From assembly GCA_033977485.1 (NCBI GenBank), contig CM066994.1:25016681-25080680 (forward strand): a stretch of DNA of 64,000 nt. Reading direction: 5' to 3'. The DNA is from Hydrangea macrophylla. Its lineage: Eukaryota; Streptophyta; Magnoliopsida; Cornales; Hydrangeaceae. The notes beneath the pieces are model-generated. The model ran no database searches. It saw only the letters and a list, made by a program, of their open reading frames with translations, and was not told the origin of the DNA. The translations under genes and the position numbers were made by a program. Each line of letters opens with the position of its first letter. The stretch's first letter is position 1. Positions 55,791-64,000 of the stretch are shown here, one piece after another.

Positions 55791-56509
55791 ATCGATTACA
55801 ATATGAGCCATACCCAACAAACAAAAATGGGAATGCAACTTGAACGGGCTTATAAATCAAGCAATTTATAAAAAAAAATTGTGGACAAGCATGGCCATGA
55901 AACAACATGCCAACCTAATTTTAGCTAGACTTAGACAGAGGCATCAAATAACAAACATATCCCGAGCCCAGTCCAAGTCTAGATGAACTGCACACACGTG
56001 CATAATAAAATTGGCTTCCATAGGGTACCTAATTTGGGCTAGATTCATCAAATTTAGGTTACTACAAATTCGGTCATGCTTAGCCAAATATAACGTTCGA
56101 CTTGCATGAGTTGTAACCCTAGCTTACCCATGTTAGCCAATTAATATTGATTAATATGCTAAATGTCTATGTTAAGAATTATGTAGCCTAAGTTCTCACT
56201 TCCATAAGTTCTTTCCAGTAAATTAAATGGAGAGATTATTCCTTGTGATTGTCATTTCATACTGTGATCTTTCTATTATCAAGCTAAGCATTGATTTGTT
56301 GTCTACATGGGTGTCACGTTGGAATCCAAATCCTTGTGTAAAGATATAAAAGAATTGTTGACTTATATACATAACACATGTTTTACAACAACGTAAGTCA
56401 ATATTCTGAGATACAATTTAGTATTTGGGTCCATTTTTAACAATTTGGGACACAATTTCCTCATGTTTCTTTTTCAAAAGTCTTCAATTACATTTGTATC
56501 ATTAAGATG
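55791..56509. other. Intergenic, no gene seen
   Basis: No recognisable coding or repeat structure other than general AT richness. Confidence 0.45.
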
Positions 56510-56665
56510 ATCGTGATCCACGCCACATGCATAAGTCAATATTATGAGATCAAGTGCACCAAACTGGTAATAATTTGTCCAATGGTCAGGATTCTCATGA
56601 TCACAACATTCCTGATGAAACTGGTAGTAAGAATTACATGGAAGAGTAAAAAATGGAGGTCTAGC
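56510..56665. repeat. Fragment of the RLP-upstream block
   Basis: Matches 21930-22120: the GGTCAGGATTCTC motif, GATCACAACATTCCTGATGA, and TTACATGGAAGA. It shows that the duplicated RLP flank extends to this end of the window. Confidence 0.65.
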
Positions 56666-56732
56666 TACTTTTATGGAAATCCAAGCTCATATGTGGGTCA
56701 GCTAATTATCTGCAGTCTCTGTGGAAAGTTAG

Positions 56733-56889
56733 AATGGCGTCCGGGCCAGCTTGCGCGCACCTCGACTAATCCCCCAAGGCCCTGGAGTCACCGGGTGAAT
56801 TCTCCAGTGACCACACTCCCCATGACTCGAACACTAACCTCTTGGGTAGTACACCCAAGAAGCTTACCACTAGGTCACAAGGGATGTCG
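56733..56889 (-). mobile_element. Au-type SINE, reverse orientation
   Basis: On the minus strand, a tRNA-like head has an A-box-like TGACCTAGTGGTAAGC and a B-box-like GTGTTCGAGTCATG. The element ends with GGTGCGCGCAAGCTGGCCCG, a hallmark of the plant Au SINE 3' region. It is non-coding and would be mobilised by LINE proteins. Target duplications were not identified. Confidence 0.8.
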
Positions 56890-57093
56890 TTTCTATAATC
56901 TTTGATACTCAAAAGAAGAAGAAAAAATAAAAAAAAACTAAAACATTGTTTGATTTGCAAATTAAGAAAAGGGAACAAAAAACACTTTCCCTTGTGCTTT
57001 CCTTCATGTTCTCCATGCTTAAATAACATTAGAGGTTAAAATATTTCAACTTTTTTTTGTAAACTTAATTAATTAACAAATGAGGGAGGAAAG
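56890..57093. other. Short intergenic stretch
   Basis: A-rich sequence and a copy of the CTTCATGTTCTCCATGCTTAA phrase class seen in the upstream repeats. No gene. Confidence 0.4.
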
Positions 57094-57215
57094 CAGTGGC
57101 AGAGCCAAGAATTTGTACTTGGGAGTGCTGAGTTAGTAGATAAGCTACCTAATAGGAACACACGGGGGTTCGGGGGCCAAGGCCAATATTTTTTGGACCT
57201 ACTTATACATATTTT
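57094..57215. mobile_element. Fragment of a hAT-like MITE
   Basis: Starts CAGTGGCAGAGCCAAG and contains ACGGGGGTTCGGGGGCC, matching the terminal part of the foldback at 6302 (ACGGGGGTTCGGGGCTAGC). The other end is missing because a copia LTR begins at 57216. Confidence 0.6.
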
Positions 57216-57891
57216 TGTTGGGTTCCATGTGTTTCCATGCACATGAGATAAAGCCATTCTATAATGGGCTTTGGGCTTTAGAGATTGGTTTGTTACCTAA
57301 GCTTAATGTGGGCCCGAGTGGGCCATGTGGGGGTAAAGCCCATTTAATTGGTACTGTGTGTATACAAGATATATGCACAGCATTTTTAAAAAAAAGCAGA
57401 GAGTGGTTTTTTTCTTGGTAGCAGCGGCGGCTTCAGGAGGAAGAAGAGTGAGCAGCGATTAAGGGTTGTTTGGCTACCAGAATTCTTAGAAATTTTGAAG
57501 AAGCTTTGCTTGTATTTCTATGCTTTGATTTCCTTTGGGTATTGTGATCCCTAAGAGGTAACCCTAGTACTCACTCTCTAGTTGATTGAATACCTCAAGT
57601 TTAGGGCAAAAACTTGAGAGAACGTTTGTATTCCTTATTTGATATAGTGGAATCTTTCGGAGTTGCCCTGTGGTTTTTTCCCTCTCCATTGGAGGGTTTT
57701 TTCACATAAATCTTGGTATCTATTTATTTCTTGCTTGAGTGCCTTATTATTATATTATTTGTGCTTGGTTGTGGTGAAAGGAAATTTATCCATTGTGGCT
57801 TGGATATTATTTGTGCCTATTTAATTTACACTAGACAAGGTTAGGAAGTGTTGCTCCTAATATTGGGGATTTCCGCATTTTTCCCCCAACA
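57216..57891 (+). mobile_element. 5' LTR of a Tnt1-like copia (676 bp)
   Basis: Starts TGTTGGG and ends CCCAACA, a perfect 7-bp inverted terminus, followed three bases later by an initiator tRNA-Met-type primer site TGGTATCAAAGCC (57895-57907). Confidence 0.88.
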
Positions 57892-57941
57892 AAGTGGTAT
57901 CAAAGCCAGGTTCATTATTATTTATTATCTTGTGTAATGAA

Positions 57942-60927
57942 ATGGAGGAATCATCAAATTCATTGGTTAAGCTCACGGCTTCAAATTATGCAATTTGGAA
58001 ACCGCGAATGGAGGACATCCTTTATTGTAAGGATTTGTATGATCCGATTGAGGGTGATACGGCCAAGCCTACAACTATGTCCGATACAGATTGGGTAAAA
58101 TTAAACAGGAAAATGATGGATCAAATTAGACAGTGGGTTGATCACACCGTATTTCACCACGTTGCCCAAGAAGTTAATGCACAGAGTTTATAAAAAAAAT
58201 TAGAGTCTATGTATGAGAGGAAGACCGCGCAGAACAAAGCTTTCTTGATTCAAAGGCTTGTGAATTTGAAATTCCAAGATGGGAATTCCGTTGCCGAGCA
58301 CTTGAGTGACTTTCAGAGTATAGTTAATCAGTTGGCTACGATGAAGATGAATTTAGATGATGAATTTCAAGCTTTACTTTTATTGAGTTCTTTGCTTGAT
58401 AGTTGGGAGACGTTGGTTGTGTCTCTTAGTAATTCAGCTACCAATGGTAAGCTGACTATGGAGATTCTTAAAGATAGCATGTTTAACGAGGAAGCTAGGC
58501 GAAAGGGTATGGGTACAGATCAGACACATGCTCTTATCACGGAGAACAGGGGTAGGAGTCCGAACAGAGGGTCTTGGAAAGGATCTAAAGATCGTAGTAA
58601 GTCCAAGAATAGTCGAGGCAAGTCACAGACGCGAGGAGGTATTGTATGCTATTATTGTAACAAGGAAGGCCACACGAGCAAAAATTGTAGAATTCGTAAG
58701 AGAGACTAGAAACAGGAAAATACTGAGAAGAAGTCAGAAGACAAAAATACTTCAGCTACAGTTTCTGAGGATGTGGTGGTACTCTCATTTGGAGATGAGT
58801 GCCTACATGTTACAGATAGTGATGTTGAGTGGGTTATTGATACAACCGCCTCCTACCATGCTACTCCTAGGAGAGAGTTTTTACTTCGTACAAAGCTGGT
58901 GACTTTAGTACTGTGAAGATGGGTAATACCAGCTATTCCATGATTGAGGGGATAGGTGACGTGTGTATTCGGACTAGCCTGGGTTGCACTTTGACATTGA
59001 AGGATGTCCGGTATGTTCCTGATTTACGTTTAAATTTGATTTCTGGTGCTGCACTAGATAAGATGGGTTATGATAACTTTTTTGGAAGCAGAAAGTGGAA
59101 ACTCACCAAAGGGTCTCTAGTTGTGGCAAAAGGGGAACTTTGTTGTACTTTGTACAAGACTCATCTAAAGGTGTGTTCAAGCGGGCTCAATGCAATTGAG
59201 GATGAATCTTCACCAAATTTGTGGCACAGGCGTTTGGCGCACATGAGTGAGAAAGGGTTGCAGATTCTGGCAAAGAAGTCCCTCATTCCCTTTGCCAAAG
59301 GTACAATTCTTAACTCTTGTGATTATTGCTTATTTGGTAAGCACCATAGAGTTTCCTTTCATGCTTCTAGTAAAAGAAAAACCAAGTTGCTTGATATGGT
59401 TTATTCTGATGTTTGTGGTCCCATTGAGGTGGAGTCTTTGGGCAGAAATAAGTATTTTCTTGCTTTTACTGATGATGCTTCATGTAAAGTGTGGGTGTAT
59501 TTTCTGAAAACAAAAGACCAGATCTTTTAGCATTTTCAGAGGTTCCATGCATGGTGGAAAGAGAGATAGGAAAACCTTTGAAGTGCCTTCGTACTGATAA
59601 CGGGGGAGAGTACACTTCAAAAGAGTTTGAAGCATATTATGCAGATTATGGTATACGGCACGAGAGGACAGTTCCACATACCCCACAGCACAATGGTGTG
59701 GTCGAGAGGATGAACAACACTATTGTAGAGAGAGTCAGATGCATGTTACGAATGGCTAAACTGCCTAAGTCATTCTGGGGTGAAGCAGTTTGCACAGCTT
59801 GTTACTTGATTAACAGGTCTCCTTCAGCTCCATTAGATTTTGAGACTCCAGAGAAGGTATGGACTGGTGGTGATATTTCCCACTCTTATCTGAGGGTGTT
59901 TGGGTGCAAGGCATTTGCACACGTTGCTAAGGAGCAGAGATCTAAGCTTGATGACAAAGCTACTCCATGTATCTTTGTTGGTTATGGAGATGTAGAGTTC
60001 GGGTACAGGTTGTGGGATCCAGAAAATAAAAAGGTGATCAGAAACAGAGATGTGATTTTTCATGACCATCAGAATTTGGCAGATTTTGAGAAACCTACAC
60101 AGCCTAGAGCGAGCAGTGCTCCAGACCTCACATCAGTTCCTTCCACACCACAGGGTGCCATAGATGGGGGAGAAGTACAGTATGAGCCAATTATAGATGT
60201 TCCAGAATTTGGGGATGATGATGATGTGTCAGATACAGAAGGTGTTAAGCAGGGGGAGCAGCCCCATTCACCAGAGATTGTAGTACCTCAAGCCAGGAGA
60301 TCGACTAGAGAGCACAAGCAATCAGTCAGGTATTCCAGTTCTGAGTATATTTTGCTTATAGATGAGGGGGAGCCAGAGAGTTTTCAGGAAGTTCAGACTC
60401 ACAGAGACAGAAGCAGTTGGGTACAAGCTATGCAAGATGAGATGAATTCCTTGCATAAGAAGAACACTTATGAGTTGGTTGATCTTTCTAAGGGCAGAAA
60501 AGCGTTGAGAAACAAATGGGTGTTCAAGTTGAAGAAGGATGGTGACAAGCTACTAAAGTACAAGGCTCGTTTAGTTGTCAAGGGCTTCGGGCAGAAGCAT
60601 GGCGTTGATTTCGATGAGATTTTCTCACCGGTGATAAAGATGAGTTCTATTCGAGTCACTTTGGGTTTTGTAGCTAACATGGATCTCGAGCTTGAACAGC
60701 TATATGTGAAGACTGCCTTCCTTCATGGTGATTTGGAGGAAGAGATTTATATGGTACAGCCAGAGGGTTTTGAAGTTAAGGAGAAAGAGCACTTGGTTTG
60801 CAAGTTGAAAAAGAGTCTCTACGGTCTTAAGCAATCTTCGAGACAGTGGTACAGGAAATTCGATTCATTTATGGTGGGTCATGAATTCAAGAGAACCGCT
60901 GCAGATCAGTGTGTGTATGATGAGAGC
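57942..60927 (+). pseudogene. Tnt1-like copia gag-pol, truncated in the reverse transcriptase
   Basis: Gag starts MEESSNSLVKLTASNYAIWK. The zinc knuckle CYYCNKEGHTSKNC, a damaged protease site DTTAS (normally DTGAS), the integrase (WHRRLAHMSEKG, CDYC, SDVCGPIEVE, TDNGGEYTS, QHNGVVERMN) and the reverse transcriptase (RNKWVFKLKKDG, YKARLVVKGFGQKHGVDFDE) follow. The first catalytic aspartate of the reverse transcriptase ([11 protein letters not shown]) is replaced: QLYVKTAFLHG. Stops at 58191, 58707 and 59528, and single-base losses near 58878-58882 and 59545, also disable it. The frame ends at CVYDES, where the next element begins. Confidence 0.92.
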
Positions 60928-61150
60928 TGATATTAGCTTAATATTAGCTCGATAAGGAGTAAAAACTGGCTGGATTTAACCTCATTTCTCTAGTATTACC
61001 TGCACTTGTGTTTAATTTGTTTCTTTACACAATGATGTATTTTTCGTGGTATGTTGTTGTGTTTGGCTCTTTGAGTGCAGGTTCTGAAGTTGAAAGGAAT
61101 AACAAGTTGAAAGGAATAACTCAAGAAACAAATTGATGAAGTCTTGATAC

Positions 61151-61264
61151 CAATCGATTGACATAGTATCAATCGATTGACATGTTTTCCTTACCAATCG
61201 ATTGAACTATTTGTCAATCGATTGACATCTTTATCAATCGATTGACATCTTTGTCAATCGATTG
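61151..61264. repeat. Array of six CAATCGATTG palindromes upstream of the LTR TATA box
   Basis: Exact copies start at 61151, 61170, 61195, 61215, 61235 and 61255 (spacing 19, 25, 20, 20, 20). Most sites are followed by ACAT. The last site ends 107 bp before the TATATATA box. Confidence 0.92.
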
Positions 61265-61746
61265 ACTTAAACTGGAAACAGTCTGTTTTAATGGCGCAAG
61301 ATCTCAGCAATCAGGCGACGACCAGCCGTTATGGAATGAACCTGGACGCCTCTAGCTTGCATTTCTGACGTTATATATACAGGACAGTGTAGAGGGCTTG
61401 GGGTTGGCTCACTTTGTATTGTTTTTGTAGGAATTTCTCCAATTATTTTGGTTTTTGGATTGAACTTCAGTGAAAAGTTAACATTCTACATTCGATCTCG
61501 AGTTCAGGTTTTCTTTTTCTTGATTCTAGTTGCTTAGGAATTGTCTATTTGTGAATTATATTATAGTTTTAGTTGATTTCAACGTTTTTAATTAAAAATT
61601 TTAATCCATGGCAATGTTTAATCTTATTTTTCAGTGTATTTATATTTATTCAGTTCTAAACATGGTTGAGTAGATTCCTGGTTGGGAATAATGTGAAGAA
61701 ACATTGTTCCCAGCCCTCTGCCATGATTCTGTGTAAGAGTCAGTGT

Positions 61747-61866
61747 CAATCGATTGAATACATAATTCAATCGATTGACATCGATTCCAAGTCAATCGAT
61801 TGATATACTAGTCAATCGATTGAAAGTCATTTCTTATCAATCGATTGACATCATAGCAATCGATTG
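61747..61866. repeat. Array of six CAATCGATTG palindromes downstream of the LTR TATA box
   Basis: Exact copies start at 61747, 61768, 61793, 61813, 61838 and 61857 (spacing 21, 25, 20, 25, 19). A half-site ATCGATT lies between the second and third. Confidence 0.92.
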
Positions 61867-62532
61867 GTATGTTTATGACTTGGGTTTACTCCTTTCTGTA
61901 TTCCAGTAACTTTTGTTTCAGAAACAAAGTCCAAATTGATCTTCCTAGTCAAATTGCAATCTGATTTTGAAACAAGAGCTCTTTTGAATAATTAACTCAA
62001 TGAACACTTATAACAAACACTTCGAATACTCCATACTCAATTTGTCAATTATTGTTCATAGTTTTAATTAACTACTTATTTCAGTTCTTCATAAATAAGT
62101 GAGGTAAACGAACCACTAAATATGCAAGATTCACATACTTAGTGTCTAGAATGCTTAACTTAATCATTTCGAAATAAGGAATACTCTAAGGATAAAACCC
62201 CAGCTGTTCATTCTTGTTAAATCATGGTAGTGGCTGGTACTTTGTGGACTCACATGTTCCCAACTCTTTTTCATATTTGATTTTACAATTTTTAATCCTA
62301 TCTAGTTAAGTCTTTGTTTCACTATAAATTGTTTCTTTTATTTTTTTAGGACTGTTAGAACCCCCTTCTACAAGAAATCATCTTTTATTTCATTTAGGAT
62401 TCAATCTAGATTCTTCCGCCTTTACAATCCGTCCTTTGGGATTCGACCCGGTCTTACCGGTTTTAACGCGACGCGACCGTCTACACTTGGACGTACTCTT
62501 CGGAGAACACATTTCAAGTCGTGTCAAGTTTT

Positions 62533-62550
62533 TGGCGCCGTTGCCGGGGA
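62533..62550 (+). other. Primer-binding site, tRNA-Asp
   Basis: TGGCGCCGTTGCCGGGGA, complementary to the 3' end of plant tRNA-Asp. This primer is typical of the Athila/Tat (OTA) group of gypsy elements. Confidence 0.9.
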
Positions 62551-62661
62551 CGGTAACGAAGGCCAGGAATTTTGATTTGATCCAATCTTTTCTTATCCCA
62601 TTTCTATTTTTCGTTTTCTTTTCATTTCTTCAGAACACAAGCCGTATTGTTGTGTCCTTCT

Positions 62662-64000
62662 ATGTCCTTTGATTCCACTGAAGCCTTCATCACAAATCTA
62701 TTTGAAGATCCAATCCATAGTGCTGATAATCCCATTTTCACCCCATCTACTTCTAACTCAATGTCTGATACGGAGAGCCAACAAGGAGAGAATAGGCATG
62801 ACCTCATCGATGACGGTCAGCGACCTTTACGAGAACTCTTGGCCCCTGATCGAACAGCCACACCTTCTTGTATCCGCATCCCCCCACACACAGGTACATT
62901 CCATTTTCGTAATGGGATGATTCAACTGTTACCCACATTTCATGGGATGGATAAAGAGAAGGCGTACTTACACATTCGAGATTTCGAAGATGTTTGTGGT
63001 ACTTTCACAGATCAAACTTGCCCAAGTGATATAATCCGACTAAAGCTTTTTCCCTTCACCTTGAAGGACAAAGCGAAGTCATGGTTATTGTCGCTCAAAC
63101 CAAATTCGATTTCGACTTGGCCAGCAATTCATGAAGCCTTTCTCAAAAAGTTTTTCCCTAACCGGTTAACAACTGACATCTTGAGACAAATCAAGATGTA
63201 TAATCAAAAAGAGGAAGAAACTTTTGCGGAGGCATGGGAGCGTTTCAAGGATTTGTTACTGCTCTGCCCGCATCATGGTTTTGAGAAGTGGCGAACGATA
63301 AGCTTCTTCTTTGATGGCCTAAGTCCAAAGTCAAAGAAGCTCGTAGAAACTACGAGTGACGGTGAATTCATGAGCAAAAATGCTGACCAAGCAGAAGCTC
63401 ATTTCGAATGGTTAGCCGAACACGCACCGGAATGGGAAACTCAAGTGACGAGAACTCAGCCCAGTTCGAGTTCAAGTAAAAAGAGCATTTATCAGCTGAA
63501 GGCGGAAGATGGCTTACTGGAGAAATATGAGCAACTGGCTCGTAAATTGGAAATTTTGGAAGCAAAGAAGGACCCGGTAATACAATTTGCATCTGAAGAA
63601 TCATGTTCAAGCTGTCCACAAATGGGGCATACCTCTCAACATTGCCAAATATACCCTGTTTACCAAGAACAGAGTCCAGTGGAGGTACATGCTGTAAATG
63701 CCCCTAATCATTTCAACCCCAATGATAGGTGGAGTCATCCTGGTTTCGATCAAAGAAACAGTGCTGCTGCAGCAAACCCATCTCAACAGTGGCAGCCGAA
63801 TAAAGGAAACCAGTACCGACCTCAGAACCAAGGGTACCACCAGAGTTACCAACCTCCTTCTACTTATCAACAGAATCAAGGGTATCACCAGAACCAATAT
63901 CAAAATCATTCACCTCAATCTAACTACAATCAGGGGGGCAACAACCAAACCTCATCAAACGCTTATGTGCTACCCCATAAGAAGGCACAAGAGGATCCTA
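62662..64000 (+). CDS. Gypsy gag polyprotein, open to the end of the window
   Basis: An uninterrupted frame from ATG 62662 to the last base, 446 codons, continuing beyond the window. The gag domain is clear: GTFHFRNGMIQLLPTFHGMD, IRLKLFPFTLKDKAKSWLLS, FLKKFFPNRLTTDILRQIKM and ETFAEAWERFKDLLLLCPHH. A zinc knuckle CSSCPQMGHTSQHC (CX2CX4HX4C) is near 63606-63645, followed by a glutamine/asparagine-rich segment. The tRNA-Asp primer site 110 bp upstream supports the OTA group. Unlike the other retroelements here, no lesion is seen in the visible part, so this is probably the youngest insertion. It interrupts the copia pol at 60927. Confidence 0.9.
   Translation, partial: MSFDSTEAFITNLFEDPIHSADNPIFTPSTSNSMSDTESQQGENRHDLIDDGQRPLRELLAPDRTATPSCIRIPPHTGTFHFRNGMIQLLPTFHGMDKEKAYLHIRDFEDVCGTFTDQTCPSDIIRLKLFPFTLKDKAKSWLLSLKPNSISTWPAIHEAFLKKFFPNRLTTDILRQIKMYNQKEEETFAEAWERFKDLLLLCPHHGFEKWRTISFFFDGLSPKSKKLVETTSDGEFMSKNADQAEAHFEWLAEHAPEWETQVTRTQPSSSSSKKSIYQLKAEDGLLEKYEQLARKLEILEAKKDPVIQFASEESCSSCPQMGHTSQHCQIYPVYQEQSPVEVHAVNAPNHFNPNDRWSHPGFDQRNSAAAANPSQQWQPNKGNQYRPQNQGYHQSYQPPSTYQQNQGYHQNQYQNHSPQSNYNQGGNNQTSSNAYVLPHKKAQEDP

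Larger units (their letters stand above)
60930..62526 (+). mobile_element. 5' LTR of a gypsy element with tRNA-Asp primer site
   Basis: The LTR lies between the break in the copia pol and the primer site at 62533, about 1.6 kb. The start is TGATATTAGC or a few bases earlier (TGATGAGAGC), and the end is GTCGTGTCA. A TATATATA box lies at 61372. Two six-site CAATCGATTG arrays flank that box (61151-61264 upstream, 61747-61866 downstream). Confidence 0.75.

Overview
This is nuclear DNA of a flowering plant, most likely a eudicot. The evidence is genes of the Cf-9-like receptor-like protein (RLP) family with plant introns, Ty1/copia and Ty3/gypsy retrotransposons with plant-type tRNA primer sites (initiator Met and Asp), an Au-type SINE and many foldback MITEs. 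The species cannot be named from the sequence. There is no bacterial or organellar content.

Layout. 1-7.3 kb: the tail of a copia element, then duplicated upstream segments of the RLP cluster, seeded with MITEs and microsatellites. 7.36-18.73 kb: RLP-A, a dead RLP gene split by an 8.15-kb composite copia insertion (8468-16620, 5-bp target duplication GAATA) that contains two element units sharing a middle LTR. 19.66-19.93 kb: an N-terminal cytochrome P450 relic. 20.6-23.6 kb: RLP-C, reduced to a promoter/start relic and a last-exon relic, separated by a duplicated upstream block. 25.29-30.13 kb: RLP-B, a 970-codon, two-exon RLP gene that looks whole except for one in-frame TAA at codon 733. 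Its intron carries a 1.3-kb Mutator-like element. 30.5-52.7 kb: nested LTR retrotransposons. These include LTR fragments, a solo gypsy LTR (33095-36057, TSD CTAGG), a Tat-like gypsy LTR, and inside it an 11.35-kb chromovirus-type gypsy element (37513-48863, TSD CATTG), followed by a copia fragment. 53.2-54.6 kb: a second, inverted copy of the Mutator-like element. 55-60.9 kb: Tnt1-like copia remnants and an Au SINE. 60.9-64 kb: another gypsy element (tRNA-Asp primer site) that interrupts a copia reverse transcriptase and runs off the window with an open gag.

How it fits together. An intact RLP of this kind is a cell-surface LRR receptor without a kinase, which signals with the adaptor kinase SOBIR1. 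Here the cluster is decaying: none of the three copies can make a normal membrane-anchored receptor as the sequence stands. RLP-B is one codon away and could be a live allele elsewhere.

The most unusual signal is not a gene. Several LTR families carry regularly spaced arrays of a short, palindromic or near-palindromic, mostly CpG-containing word: CAATCGATTG in two families (10, 6 and 6 sites, mostly 20 or 25 bp apart), CGCGCGAGCG in a third (about 13/16 bp apart), and a CACTGAGTG-like word in a fourth (22 bp apart). In two of these LTRs the array ends about 110 bp before the TATA box. The window also shows a 204-codon intact ORF ahead of gag in an otherwise broken gypsy element whose two LTRs are about 99% identical.
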